A stretch of 64,000 bases of DNA. Source: Lactiplantibacillus songbeiensis (GTDB taxonomy: Bacteria; Bacillota; Bacilli; Lactobacillales; Lactobacillaceae). The DNA is taken from contig NZ_BJDL01000009.1 of the NCBI RefSeq assembly GCF_005405125.1, forward strand, positions 62,001 to 126,000, written 5' to 3'. Made by a program: the position numbers and the translations under genes. Positions within the stretch are counted from its first letter, which is position 1. Each line of letters starts with the position of its first letter. The notes beneath the pieces were generated by a model. It was not told the origin of the DNA and ran no database searches. It saw nothing but the letters and a program-made list of their open reading frames with translations. Shown here piece after piece: positions 7,458-16,533 of the stretch.

Positions 7458-10007
7458 TTAAACAAGGTGTTGTTTCTGGCAGTACCAACCATAGGCAAGG
7501 TAAGTGATTAAGCTTAGTAACGAAAGGGTTGCCCCAAGCTTTAAGCCAGATACCTGATAATGCAGGCTAATGGTTTGTTTGCCATTACCAATATGAACTA
7601 AAGTCAGACCGTTCAGTGCCTTTTTAGTCGTGGTAGGTTGGCCATTCACGGTTGCCGTCCATGCCGGATCATAAGGAATTGCGGTATACAACCAGTTTTG
7701 CTTGTTGGGGTTATGCATCGTTCCTGTAACGGTCGTATTAAACCCAGTGGCACGATAAGTAGGGACCCAAGCACTTGTTTTTAACTGTTGGCTAACTTGT
7801 TGGAACTGAGTTAAATTCAAGCTAGCAAGCACCACTTTAGGCGTTAAACTTTGGTGTTTTGTCTTGAAGGTCAGTTTAACGGTCTGACCTTTGTTGAAGT
7901 TGCCTAAATCTAGTAACATCTGATGTTCATTGGCATCAACGTTCGGCGCAATCAACTGGCCATTGACGCGGAAAGTCGTGTATTTGGTCGTGCCACTAAT
8001 ATCATCGTAATACAGTGGTCCGGTCGCCTTAACCTTGATGGTTGTGGTATGCAAGTTATGGTACATCAGTGCTTGGCGATCAATGGTGACCTGGTCGCTA
8101 GCGATCGTGGCGGTTACAAAATAAGGTGTTGAACTTGGTCGTAAGCTTTGTAAGCTATTTTCTTGGTTGGCCAAGGCGTGGGTTTTCAGCAATTGAATCT
8201 TACTGAAACCATGATTGACAGCAAAGCCCATCCCTAAGTAACTCAGATTAGGGGTTGTCTGAGCTTGTCCATCTCGTTGTAGCATGATGTCATTTTTAAT
8301 GCCTAATAACATGCTACTGACGGGGGTTAACCCTTGTGAACTAATGCGCCGCGCATTCTTGCCAAACAGACCTAATGATTTCAGCGTCTGCCAAGTCGTC
8401 TGATTCAAGGTCGAACTGTAATAGTTAATACCATGGAAGTTGAATAACAACGGGTCATTATAGTTATTATATTTTTCCTGATAAGCTTTATTGATCAGCG
8501 TATTTGAATTATCGACTCGATAAAGTTGGCCATCGGGATCGTTGACGGCTGACATCTGTTTATCTTCCGTTTTATAGGCTTTTTGATAAATGGTCTGATT
8601 CCCAAATTGGGTGGTCCGCATACTTAGCAGACTATTGGCACCCAGTTCACTCATCATTAGACCGGTAAGTAACACCGTCCGAATCGTGCGTTGGGTGGCG
8701 AATAACACTAAGCTGGTTAACAGCACATAGCCGAAGCTAAGTAATAACGCGTTGCGAGATACCGGTGTTTTAGCCGCGCGATTGGCCAACCAACCGATTA
8801 CCAATAGCCCAGCTAGCAGTGTCGGTAAACCCCATTGCCACTTACGTGCGATTTTTTGTGGCCGGGCCTGCCAAGTAGCGAAAGCTAAGCTAATCAAGAC
8901 GAAGCTGAAGAAGAAGGCGTCTCGGAAAGGAAAGCCTTCTGGTTGTTGAAACATGTGCCATACAGTATCTAATAAACGGATGCCCATACTGAGCAACAGT
9001 GCGATGACTAAACTTCCAGCATGCCATTTGTGGGTCCGGCTAATATCAGGATGAACGAAGTAAGCTAAGGTCAATAAGACTACCGCCGTTGTACTGAATA
9101 AGGTAGGGGCGTGAACCAACCGATCAGCGTAAGTATTCGCCCCAACGCCTAATTGGCTTAAAATATCGAAGCCGTACTGTGGGACTGGTAAGAAGTTCGT
9201 CATTGAATTGGCGCTTTTAGCGGTTTGCAACATGCCAAATGCCGTTGGAATCAATAGGAATAAGGTCGTGACTATGCTTAAGGCACCAGTTAAGATTGCT
9301 TTACCAACGAGGGTCCGGCGTTGTTTAAAGTCAGCGCTAAAAGCTTGACCAGGTGTTTTAGTCTCAAACCACATATAAATGAAGTAATAAACGACGAATA
9401 AACAAGTCATATAACCAAGATAAAAATCAGTAATAATGCTGAGCCAGAGCCACCAGAAGAAACGGGCACTACGTCCAGTCGCAAGCAGATAATCTAAGCC
9501 GTCCAATACTAAAGGTAGCCAGATTAAAGCATCTAACCACATCAAGTTAAAGTAATTCAACGCGACAAAGCCACATAAGCTAAAGGCGACACCAAAAATA
9601 GCGGCTGACCAGCGTTGTGAGTGGTAGTGGCGTTGTAAATAGATTGTCATCGTTATGGCAATTGCGGTGACTTTTACCATTAGAAGCACTGTGATTCCAG
9701 TTGGTAAGTTAGCCGCTGGAAACAACAGGATAATCAAGTTAAATGGACTCATTAAGTAGTAGGCCAAGGTTGGGACCACGCTACCACCTAGGGATTGTGA
9801 GAAGGAATAGAGCTGAAAATTTTGATGGAGTAAAGCGTAGCGATAGGCGGTGAAAAAGGAGAGATATTGTGTGCCCATGTCACTGATTAATAAATTATGG
9901 TTGCCAAATGGGGTGATTTGTTGGTGCCACAAGACGGTACTAATCACTAATAAGGCTAAGCTACCGGCGATTAATGGGCCGTGCCAAGTTGTTTTAATGT
10001 GTTGCAT
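7458..10007 (-). CDS. YfhO-family multi-pass membrane protein (GT-C-like)
   Basis: 849 aa, ATG at 10007 preceded by GGGGGTC. The N-terminal half has about a dozen hydrophobic segments. The first outer loop carries DMGTQYLSFFTAYR and is followed by SQSLGGSVVPTLAYYLMSP, a YfhO-family hallmark. The C-terminal third is a soluble outer domain ending in one more membrane segment (LSLLSLITYLAYGWY). YfhO proteins are thought to move sugars from polyprenyl-phosphate carriers onto teichoic acids or other polymers outside the membrane; in Bacillus YfhO pairs with the glycosyltransferase CsbB. The CsbB/GtrB-like gene lies divergently next door here, which supports that role. The exact sugar and acceptor are not evident. 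Confidence 0.9.
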   Translation of the reverse strand: MQHIKTTWHGPLIAGSLALLVISTVLWHQQITPFGNHNLLISDMGTQYLSFFTAYRYALLHQNFQLYSFSQSLGGSVVPTLAYYLMSPFNLIILLFPAANLPTGITVLLMVKVTAIAITMTIYLQRHYHSQRWSAAIFGVAFSLCGFVALNYFNLMWLDALIWLPLVLDGLDYLLATGRSARFFWWLWLSIITDFYLGYMTCLFVVYYFIYMWFETKTPGQAFSADFKQRRTLVGKAILTGALSIVTTLFLLIPTAFGMLQTAKSANSMTNFLPVPQYGFDILSQLGVGANTYADRLVHAPTLFSTTAVVLLTLAYFVHPDISRTHKWHAGSLVIALLLSMGIRLLDTVWHMFQQPEGFPFRDAFFFSFVLISLAFATWQARPQKIARKWQWGLPTLLAGLLVIGWLANRAAKTPVSRNALLLSFGYVLLTSLVLFATQRTIRTVLLTGLMMSELGANSLLSMRTTQFGNQTIYQKAYKTEDKQMSAVNDPDGQLYRVDNSNTLINKAYQEKYNNYNDPLLFNFHGINYYSSTLNQTTWQTLKSLGLFGKNARRISSQGLTPVSSMLLGIKNDIMLQRDGQAQTTPNLSYLGMGFAVNHGFSKIQLLKTHALANQENSLQSLRPSSTPYFVTATIASDQVTIDRQALMYHNLHTTTIKVKATGPLYYDDISGTTKYTTFRVNGQLIAPNVDANEHQMLLDLGNFNKGQTVKLTFKTKHQSLTPKVVLASLNLTQFQQVSQQLKTSAWVPTYRATGFNTTVTGTMHNPNKQNWLYTAIPYDPAWTATVNGQPTTTKKALNGLTLVHIGNGKQTISLHYQVSGLKLGATLSLLSLITYLAYGWYCQKQHLV

Positions 10008-10460
10008 GAGCTGGACCCCCAGTCAGATTAATGAACGGTGCGGCGGTTTAATTTTGTCAATGCCCAGGTGTTTTTATAAGTTGTTTTTTAATTACCATAA
10101 GTGACGGTCAAGAATAATTCAATTAATGACACAGCTTTGTTAAGCCAACTTTTTTGAGGCTGAATTAACGCCGGCTTACTGTTGTTAATTGGGCTGCATG
10201 CGTATAATAATGACAATCTTAATTAATATTGGGGTATTAATTAGCTTGTATCGAGAGTTGAACAACAAGTTTGATTATAAGTAATCGTCAAGTTCGGGAC
10301 CAATTAGAAAAACTAAACCGTTTCTGAAAATTTCTCAGATTAAGCCTTAATTAAGGATTTTGGTTAATGGCGAGTGTCTTATGGATTTTTAGACTTATCA
10401 GTCGGTCATGATTGATGAGCTGAGTGTGGGTTAAGTATCAGAATATGAGGGGGCGTTAAC
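10008..10460. other. Divergent intergenic region, yfhO-like / GtrB-like
   Basis: About 450 AT-rich bases between two outward-facing genes, so both promoters should be here. A TATAAT occurs at 10203-10208 and a TTGTTA 15 bases before it, a short spacing, so I do not call it firmly. AT-rich inverted stretches (TTAATTAATA, TTAATTAAGG) are present. I see no gene. Confidence 0.5.
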
Positions 10461-11453
10461 ATGGCAGCACCACGATTAACGATTATTGTTCCGTGTTATA
10501 ACGAAGCGGCGGTTTTACCTAAGTCGTCGCAGGTTTTAGGCACAATCCTAACGAAAATGATTCAAAGTAAGCAGGTTAATCCCCGCAGTCAGATTTTATT
10601 CGTGGATGATGGGAGTAGTGATCAGACCTGGACGTTGATTCGGCAATTAGAGCAGGATAATTTAATCTTTAGTGGTTTAAAATTCAGTCGCAACTTTGGT
10701 CATCAGAATGCGTTAATGGCTGGCATGCAAGTGGCTGGCAAGTTTGCCGATGCGGTGATTACGATTGATGCGGACTTGCAAGATGACCCGCAACTGATTC
10801 CGAAGATGGTTACCCAGTTTAGCGACGGTAACGATATCGTCTTGGGGGTGCGTAATGATCGGAGTAGCGATTCGACGTTCAAACGGTGGACAGCCGAGAC
10901 GTTTTACAAATTAATGCGACAGATTGGGGTGCAATTAGTCCCAGACCATGCCGATTTTCGCTTATTGAGTCACCGGGCTGTGCAGGCATTGATGCAATAT
11001 TCAGAGACTAATTTATTCTTGCGAGGTATTATTCCACAATTAGGCTTGCCAACGAGTAAGCTCTTTTATCGCCGCAAACCACGCTTTGCTGGGGAATCAA
11101 AATATCCATTTAAGAAGATGCTAGCGTTTGCGCTAGATGGCATCACGTCGTTTTCAATTGCGCCGATTCAAGCGATTATGGTGTTGGGGATTGGGGTGAT
11201 CTTGATTAGTTTAGGAATGTTAATATATACGGCAATTCGATTCTTTACTGGCAATGTCATTAATGGCTGGACCTCATTAATGATGAGTTTGTGGTTCTTA
11301 GGTGGCATTCAGTTGATTGGAATTAGTGTCATTGGGACGTATATCGGGAAGATTTTCGCCGAGGTTAAACACCGTCCGCGCTATATTATTGAGATCGATG
11401 ACTATTCTGCCGCCCAGCAGCCGCAGTTAGTGGCTAAGTCATCACGCGGTTAG
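10461..11453 (+). CDS. Polyprenyl-phosphate glycosyltransferase, GT2 (GtrB/CsbB/YkcC-like)
   Basis: 330 aa, with GAGGGGGCG before the ATG. The N-terminal GT2 domain (~1-230) shows IIVPCYNEAAVLP, the FVDDGSSDQTW motif, and the acceptor-site block DADLQDDPQLIPKM, all typical of the DPM1/GtrB branch. Two membrane segments follow at ~240-295 (IMVLGIGVILISLGMLIY; GGIQLIGISVIGTYIGK). Members load a sugar from a nucleotide donor onto undecaprenyl phosphate at the inner leaflet. The next gene starts six bases after its stop and is surely co-transcribed. The divergent YfhO is the likely outside transferase using the lipid-linked sugar. This resembles the CsbB-YfhO system of Bacillus and Listeria. Confidence 0.93.
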   Translation: MAAPRLTIIVPCYNEAAVLPKSSQVLGTILTKMIQSKQVNPRSQILFVDDGSSDQTWTLIRQLEQDNLIFSGLKFSRNFGHQNALMAGMQVAGKFADAVITIDADLQDDPQLIPKMVTQFSDGNDIVLGVRNDRSSDSTFKRWTAETFYKLMRQIGVQLVPDHADFRLLSHRAVQALMQYSETNLFLRGIIPQLGLPTSKLFYRRKPRFAGESKYPFKKMLAFALDGITSFSIAPIQAIMVLGIGVILISLGMLIYTAIRFFTGNVINGWTSLMMSLWFLGGIQLIGISVIGTYIGKIFAEVKHRPRYIIEIDDYSAAQQPQLVAKSSRG

Positions 11454-11458
11454 ACCGG

Positions 11459-13480
11459 ATGTCACGGGTTGCGAAAGCCGTGAATTGGTTAGCGGCCAGT
11501 ATCTTGTGCTGGGCAGGACTGTTCGCCGCGCTACAACCAATTCACTTTTTTGCCGATCAAGACTGGGTCCAACCAGCGGTAATGGTCTTGCTAGTGCTGG
11601 CATTGTTAGTTATTTTAAACGGGTTACGGCGGTGGGTGACACGTTGGTCAGCGATAACGTATCGGCGCGTCTTAATTGGGGTGATACTTTTAATTGGGGT
11701 GACCCAATTAATTGTCGCGTGGCAATTTGTTGATGTGGGCCGTGCCGATGCTTACTTTGTACGCAACCAAGCCATTGTCCTAGCACAAGGTCGTCATCAC
11801 TGGAATGACTACTTTCTGGTGTATCCAAATAATGTCAACTTTACGTTATTAGAAGCGGCGTTAATTAAGCTCGGCTTGAGTTTGGGTCTTCAGACACCAT
11901 GGGTAGCACTTAATATCAGTCGTTTTTTGTGGCTTGATACCGGCTTAGCGGCTGGTTTAGTTATTATCAAGCACTGGCAGCGATGGCAACCGGGGGCTTT
12001 GGCGTTAGCCGTGACTTGGTTGTTAAGTGTGCCCATCTATGCGTTTGGCCTATTTGCCTATACGGATGCACTAGTGATGCCACTAACGGTGGATGTTTTA
12101 GCGCTAGCGTATCTGGCTAAACAGACGTTTGGCTGGCGACAACTGGTGTTAGGTTGGCTTGGTTTAGGCTTAGTTGCGCTGGGCGTGGCTATGAAAGCCA
12201 ACTTAATCGTGTTATGGCTGGCCTTGATACTGAGTCTGATGGTGGCCGTTTGGCAACAGCGCGTCACTTGGACTTGGTTAGTTCGCGCTGTGGTGGCACT
12301 TGGCCTTGGTGTCTTCGGCATGCAACCCTGGGCGCATCAAAGCGGCTATCAAAAACAAGCCGCGGATGCGTTGCCCACGACGAGTTGGCTGGCGATGAGT
12401 TTGAATCCTAAGCTGGCCGGACAATATAATGCTACTGACATGCAGCTGATTCGCCAACAACCATCAGCCGCTAAAAAGCAACAAGCCGCACAAAAGCTAA
12501 TCAGGCAACGCTTAACTAAAATGGGTGTCTGGGGCAGCTTAACTCATTTATTCGCTAAGTTTCGTGTCTTTTGGGCAACTGGTGACTTTGATAGCTTCAA
12601 GTTAACGACGCAATGGTTACGAGCGCCGACTTGGTATTTGCAAGGACAACGGGCCTGGCAATTCTGGCTGGTCACTGGGACGCAGGTGGGGTTCCTAGCG
12701 TTACTATTAGGCAGTATTTGGACCTTAGTCACGCCGACCCATTACCGCTTTGGCATTAGCCTACTGGCATTAATGATCGTCGGCCTGACCCTATTTCATG
12801 TTGGTTTATGGGAAGTTGAAGCTCGCTATGCATTACCGTTATTACCAGGCTTGATGTTACTAGGGATTAACGGCTGGATGACGATACCAGTGTGGCAGCC
12901 CCAACGGCGAAAGCTAGTGAGTTGCTTAGCTGGATGGTTGACAATTTTCAGCTTTATCAGTATCTTGCAAACCAGTCAAAGTAGGTCTCAAACGAGTCAG
13001 ATTGTGGCTCGCCAAGGGAATGGGGCTTATTTTACCGCCACCAGTCAAGCTTTGCAGCCTGGACAAACCAAAACGTTACTGATACCAACTAGTGGTGTCA
13101 GTAATCAGGTCCAATTGTTACCGGTGACTAAAAAAGGTCGGGTCTGCTTGACCATTAGTACTCGGCAAGGACTGGTGCGGCAAGTGACCGGTACACCGAA
13201 CCAGTTGGCGCAGGTCACATATCCGCGAACAGCGCAACGCCAACTATATTTACAACTTAAGAATATCGGTCAATCCGCGGTGAGCTATAGTGCCGCAAAT
13301 GCGAATTATCAGCAAACGACGGGTCAGCTTCTCAAACGACCACAGGCCAGTTGGCGGTACTATATTGTGAATACGCATGCGGCGGTTACATTAACCCGTA
13401 CAAGTACGATTGGGTTAATGCTAGGAGCTGTTCTGGTAGCGGTGTTAGGCAGTGTGTGGTACCGACCACGCGCTGATTAA
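11459..13480 (+). CDS. Large multi-pass membrane protein, GT-C (GT39-like) candidate
   Basis: 673 aa with ~11-12 membrane segments. The first outside loop carries FVDVGRADAYFVRNQAIVLA, with acidic residues where GT-C enzymes hold their catalytic base, then HWNDYFLVYPNNVNFTLLEA. A C-terminal outside beta-type domain (~500-640) is followed by a last membrane segment (IGLMLGAVLVAVLGSVW). It begins six bases after the GtrB-like gene without its own strong ribosome site, so translation is probably coupled. It likely transfers a lipid-linked sugar to a surface polymer, or forms part of that pathway, but no enzymatic motif is diagnostic. A flippase or scaffold role is possible. Confidence 0.75.
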   Translation: MSRVAKAVNWLAASILCWAGLFAALQPIHFFADQDWVQPAVMVLLVLALLVILNGLRRWVTRWSAITYRRVLIGVILLIGVTQLIVAWQFVDVGRADAYFVRNQAIVLAQGRHHWNDYFLVYPNNVNFTLLEAALIKLGLSLGLQTPWVALNISRFLWLDTGLAAGLVIIKHWQRWQPGALALAVTWLLSVPIYAFGLFAYTDALVMPLTVDVLALAYLAKQTFGWRQLVLGWLGLGLVALGVAMKANLIVLWLALILSLMVAVWQQRVTWTWLVRAVVALGLGVFGMQPWAHQSGYQKQAADALPTTSWLAMSLNPKLAGQYNATDMQLIRQQPSAAKKQQAAQKLIRQRLTKMGVWGSLTHLFAKFRVFWATGDFDSFKLTTQWLRAPTWYLQGQRAWQFWLVTGTQVGFLALLLGSIWTLVTPTHYRFGISLLALMIVGLTLFHVGLWEVEARYALPLLPGLMLLGINGWMTIPVWQPQRRKLVSCLAGWLTIFSFISILQTSQSRSQTSQIVARQGNGAYFTATSQALQPGQTKTLLIPTSGVSNQVQLLPVTKKGRVCLTISTRQGLVRQVTGTPNQLAQVTYPRTAQRQLYLQLKNIGQSAVSYSAANANYQQTTGQLLKRPQASWRYYIVNTHAAVTLTRTSTIGLMLGAVLVAVLGSVWYRPRAD

Positions 13481-13483
13481 TAA

Positions 13484-13531
13484 AAAAGTCCGTTTCAACA
13501 TCAGCTGTGGGTGATGTTAAAACGGACTTTT
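13484..13531. terminator. Intrinsic terminator
   Basis: AAAAGTCCGTTT...AACATCA pairs with TGATGTT...AAACGGACTTTT with a short loop, ending the glycosylation operon. Confidence 0.88.
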
Positions 13532-13592
13532 GGCTTACTTGGAGATGATCGATTACGTTTGATGCTTGACTTAGTTTTTGTTGCTAGTTTAA

Positions 13593-13868
13593 TTAAGCGG
13601 TTTTATGACTACTCCCATTAGCGCGCCGGTAGCCGAAGTAGAACTGGATGGCGGCTAATACGACGTTGACCCAATTCAGTACTTGGAACCAAGTGGCTAA
13701 ACTGGCCACCGAGGTTGCGCCATAGAAGACCCAGAAGCCGATAATAACAGCAGCCACGTTAATCCAGGCAAATGTCTTTTGTAGTTGTTCATTATCCAGA
13801 TCGAACCACATCCAAATGACGTTAACAACAAACCAAATTGCTAAAATCCAAAAAATCCATGTGAACAT
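13593..13868 (-). CDS. Small membrane protein, TetR-linked
   Basis: 91 aa from ATG 13868, preceded by GAGGTAAG; an earlier in-frame start would lie on that site and is rejected. It has three to four hydrophobic helices (WIFWILAIWFVVNVIWMWF, WINVAAVIIGFWVFYG, WFQVLNWVNVVLAAIQFYFGY), rich in Trp and Phe, and a short polar tail. I do not recognise the family. It is divergent from a TetR regulator with a long inverted repeat between them, so it is the likely target of that regulator. A role in membrane stress or small-molecule efflux is only a guess. Confidence 0.75.
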   Translation of the reverse strand: MFTWIFWILAIWFVVNVIWMWFDLDNEQLQKTFAWINVAAVIIGFWVFYGATSVASLATWFQVLNWVNVVLAAIQFYFGYRRANGSSHKTA

Positions 13869-13977
13869 AATACTTACCTCATTTCTCACTTAGATTTGAA
13901 AGCGCTGACCCATCTCGCTTTCAACAAGACCATCATAAGGCCAAGTCACGGGGGCGTACACTAGCAAAATGTTGACA

Positions 13978-14027
13978 AACGTTGGCTTTCGGACAATTAT
14001 CAGACAAAGTGTTCGAAAACCAACGTT
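13978..14027. promoter_or_regulatory. Long inverted repeat, probable TetR operator
   Basis: AACGTTGGCTTTCGGACA (13978-13995) and TGTTCGAAAACCAACGTT (14010-14027) are inverted 18-base arms with two mismatches and a 14-base spacer. It lies midway between the divergent small membrane gene and the TetR gene, as expected for autoregulation plus control of the neighbour. Confidence 0.75.
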
Positions 14028-14082
14028 TAATTTGAAAGTGACTGTGTTATGCTAGAATTAACAAGCAAAAGCGAGGCGTAAT

Positions 14083-14658
14083 ATGGTTAAAGATGTCCGG
14101 AAAATTAAGACGGAGCGCGATATTCAACAAGCATTATTGACGTTATTAACGCAAAAGACGGTGCGACAAATCACGGTCGCTGATATTTGTCAGACGTCGT
14201 TAACAAGTCGTTCGACCTTTTATGCACATTATATAGACAAGTATGATTTATTAGAAAACATGGTCGCGGTTCATACAACTATGTTTGCCCAACAAGTTCA
14301 TGTCCGATTTATGCAGATGATTGATGGGCAGATTGATGAACTCGTCCAAGGCTTATTGGCGGATATGGCAGATAAACGGCCGGCGATTCAAATCTTATTT
14401 ACGATTCACGAAGACCATGCTGATCTACAAGCCAACTTTCGGTCATTATTATTAAAAGAATGGCAACGGTTCATTGCGCCTTATGGTGACGCGATGCAAG
14501 TACCCGCGGACCTGATGGCAACGATGGGAACCAATGTGCAAATGACGGTACTCGAATGGACTTTGGCACATGGCGACGTGTCAAATGCGGCGGTCGCCGA
14601 TGCGATTGATACGATTCGTAAAGCAGTGTTGCTACAGATTCAACCGGCAACAAATTAA
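14083..14658 (+). CDS. TetR/AcrR-family transcriptional regulator
   Basis: 191 aa; GCGAGGCG precedes the ATG. The N-terminal helix-turn-helix is clear: IQQALLTLLTQKTVRQITVADICQ then SRSTFYAHYIDKYDLLENMV, the TetR_N signature. The C-terminal ~130 residues form the helical ligand/dimer domain and are not diagnostic. By position it likely represses itself and the divergent small membrane protein through the 18-base inverted repeat. The ligand is unknown. Confidence 0.92.
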   Translation: MVKDVRKIKTERDIQQALLTLLTQKTVRQITVADICQTSLTSRSTFYAHYIDKYDLLENMVAVHTTMFAQQVHVRFMQMIDGQIDELVQGLLADMADKRPAIQILFTIHEDHADLQANFRSLLLKEWQRFIAPYGDAMQVPADLMATMGTNVQMTVLEWTLAHGDVSNAAVADAIDTIRKAVLLQIQPATN

Positions 14659-14700
14659 AAATGATCTTTCAGAAAGATCATTTCCTGAAAGATCATTTTT
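14657..14700. terminator. Intrinsic terminator after the TetR gene
   Basis: AAAATGATCTTTCAG pairs with CTGAAAGATCATTTTT. The middle also contains a copy of AAAGATCATTT, so two alternative hairpins are possible. Confidence 0.85.
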
Positions 14701-15051
14701 ATGGACGGCGCTCAAATCAGTAATGAGAGGCAAGCTAGAGGAACCAAAGTCGCAACTAAAAGGGCGATACTAACCAGTACATCATTCTTAGTTAATAGGT
14801 GGTGAAGCTTTTTTATTATAATCATCATAAACGCAACTTCTTTCTATAAATAACTATTGTGACCATTTGTTAAACAATCTACTCGTATTTGATGACCTAA
14901 GTATACGCAGTTGATGAATTGGTTGCCCCTTATGCCGAGTGAAGGTTATCTGAGAATTTGTCAGATTAATTTCAGGAAAGCTTACTTTTGACCTTAGATC
15001 GGTAAGACTGTGCATGCTAATGTTTTGAGTTGTCCCACAACCTGAACACAC
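14701..15051. other. Gene-free stretch
   Basis: About 350 bases between two terminators. Short frames on either strand lack ribosome sites. It contains TCTGAGAATTTGTCAGATTAA, partly self-complementary, but no convincing promoter or RNA gene. Possibly remnant sequence. Confidence 0.4.
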
Positions 15052-15089
15052 AAAAACCGACTTGCCACCTTAACGGCAAGTCGGTTTTT
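15052..15089. terminator. Intrinsic terminator of the reverse-strand anchored protein gene
   Basis: AAAAACCGACTTGCC and GGCAAGTCGGTTTTT form a perfect 15-base stem with an eight-base loop, just past the reverse-strand stop. Confidence 0.9.
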
Positions 15090-15101
15090 GTGTGGAATAA
15101 C

Positions 15102-15662
15102 TTATTTAGTGTGATTAAGCGTGGTTAGATTCGTCGGCATTTGACGGACTTTTTTCATGGCGTGGTCATGATTAATCTGAGCAACGATTTCAGTTAGGTT
15201 AACTGTTTTCGTCTGATCATCCCGAAACGAGTGGACGACAAAACTGTGATAAGTCACGTTGCCTTGTGAGTCGAGCTTAAACCAGTTGGGCTCTAATTGT
15301 TTGGCTTCAGCTTTGATATGTTTATCCGGCCAGACGAGATACTTTGCCTGCGCATGATAAATTTCGACTTGCCAGCCACGGCTAAAATCAGAAACTTCTT
15401 GCCAACGCTGAATGTGCGTGTATTTAATGCCGTAGTAGATAATACTACTATAGCGTAAGTCTGGATGGCGCTTTAATTCAGTCATGGTTAATTTAGCAAC
15501 TGGCTTAGGAGTAGTAACCTTTTTAGGTTGCTTGTTAGAACTAGCGGTGGCTGGGTGAGTGGTCGTTGGTGCTTTTTTTGATCCAGCGACTAATAGACCA
15601 CCGCCAATTAAAACCCCTAATAATAGTAGGAAACCCACTATTTTTAAAATTCGTTTGGTCAT
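15102..15662 (-). CDS. Membrane-anchored extracellular hypothetical protein
   Basis: About 186 aa from ATG 15662 (MTKRILKIVGFLLLL), chosen because GAAAG lies ~10 bases upstream; starts up to 15680 are possible. One N-terminal membrane segment (IVGFLLLLGVLIGGGLLVAG) has no lipobox Cys. A Thr/Lys/Pro linker (~30-60) leads to an outside domain with YSSIIYYGIKYTHIQRWQE and WQVEIYHAQAKYLVWPD. I do not recognise the domain. Similar short anchored proteins of lactobacilli are of unknown function. It is a single gene with its own terminator. Confidence 0.75.
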   Translation of the reverse strand: MTKRILKIVGFLLLLGVLIGGGLLVAGSKKAPTTTHPATASSNKQPKKVTTPKPVAKLTMTELKRHPDLRYSSIIYYGIKYTHIQRWQEVSDFSRGWQVEIYHAQAKYLVWPDKHIKAEAKQLEPNWFKLDSQGNVTYHSFVVHSFRDDQTKTVNLTEIVAQINHDHAMKKVRQMPTNLTTLNHTK

Positions 15663-15750
15663 TATCATCATCACTTTCAAGGGCTCTTATGCGTATCGCT
15701 ATATCATAGCGCAGTTGTTAGTTCATTAGCAACTGCGTGGAGCAGGAGCC

Positions 15751-15799
15751 AAAAAAAGACGACCCGCCGCCCTAAAGGCAGCCGAGTCGTCTTATTGTT
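15751..15799 (-). terminator. Intrinsic terminator of the Apf-like gene
   Basis: AAGACGAC...GCCGCC and GGCAGCCGA...GTCGTCTT pair with small bulges. The A-run on the forward strand reads as a T-run on the reverse strand. Confidence 0.75.
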
Positions 15800-15831
15800 T
15801 TATATGTCAGATTTGTAAGTGCTGATTTGGT

Positions 15832-16236
15832 TTAATACCAGTGATGTGCTTGCCAGAATTTCTTTGCATGTGTCCATGAACCATAACGGCCGCTAACGTA
15901 TTTGTTAGCCATCTTTTCTTGGTTGACGGCGGAGTAGTTACCATGTAAGTAAGCGCGTAATAATTGGTAACGGCCGTAACAGTTCCCGTTGCGTGCTGTG
16001 TAACTAAAGCTTGATTCACGGTAGGCAATCCAGTTTTTAGCGGCTTTTTGTTTCTTAGATAAGCCAGCATTGATTGCTTTAATTTGCTTCTTTTGTTTGG
16101 CAGACAACCGGGTGGCAGCTTGAGCTGTTGTGGTTGCCGTTTGTGGTAACACGTCGGAAGCAACATTGGTCGTTAAGCCAAAGCCCATTCCGAACAATAA
16201 TAAGAGTGCTGCTAATTTTACTTTGATTTTTGACAT
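15832..16236 (-). CDS. Secreted Apf-like (aggregation-promoting factor) transglycosylase-fold protein
   Basis: 134 aa. The signal peptide is clear (KVKLAALLLLFGMGFGL), with probable cleavage after TTTAQAA. A short Lys-rich helical linker leads to a C-terminal domain with WIAYRESSFSYTARNGNCYGRYQLL, including the Glu of the lytic-transglycosylase-like fold. It ends in YVSGRYGSWTHAKKFWQAHHWY, the hallmark ending of Apf-type surface proteins of lactobacilli. There is no LysM domain, unlike longer family members, so it is probably secreted or loosely bound. Likely role: peptidoglycan cleavage or cell shape and aggregation. It stands alone. Confidence 0.88.
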   Translation of the reverse strand: MSKIKVKLAALLLLFGMGFGLTTNVASDVLPQTATTTAQAATRLSAKQKKQIKAINAGLSKKQKAAKNWIAYRESSFSYTARNGNCYGRYQLLRAYLHGNYSAVNQEKMANKYVSGRYGSWTHAKKFWQAHHWY

Positions 16237-16533
16237 ATAGTTTAAAAACTCCCCGTTAATTAATCGCTACATACTAAGATACACGATTAATGTTGCAGTT
16301 GTATTACTAAGCAGTTACGCGTCTATCACAGTTAATTACAATTGATGGAAACGATTTAGGTGTTAAATGATTATTTGTCGTATCAGCGGGTACTTGTAAA
16401 ACTTAATTCGGACTTTTACTTGACTTGAAACCCGTTCGATACTTTATAGTGAATTTGGATCAAAAAAAACGGTTTAAGTGTGAATCAGGTGGCCACCGAT
16501 ACGCTTAGCTTAAGTTAGTGGAGGTAAAGGATC
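16237..16533. other. Divergent promoter region, Apf-like / IIA-like
   Basis: About 300 AT-rich bases. TTGACTTGAAA occurs near 16420 and TTTATAGTG ~20 bases later, a possible promoter for the rightward gene. A weak cre-like TGGAAACGATTTAG is at 16346-16359 but fails the 3' half of the consensus. Confidence 0.35.

Noticed and set aside
10182-10208. TTGTTA/TATAAT promoter for the GtrB-like gene
   Set aside because: The spacing is only 15 bases and the start is ~250 bases away; too weak to call.
14854-15051. 65-codon reverse frame between terminators
   Set aside because: No ribosome site or promoter, and it ends at a terminator that belongs to another gene.
16346-16359. TGGAAACGATTTAG as a catabolite (cre) site
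   Set aside because: The 3' half does not fit the consensus (ends TTTAG, not WWWCA).
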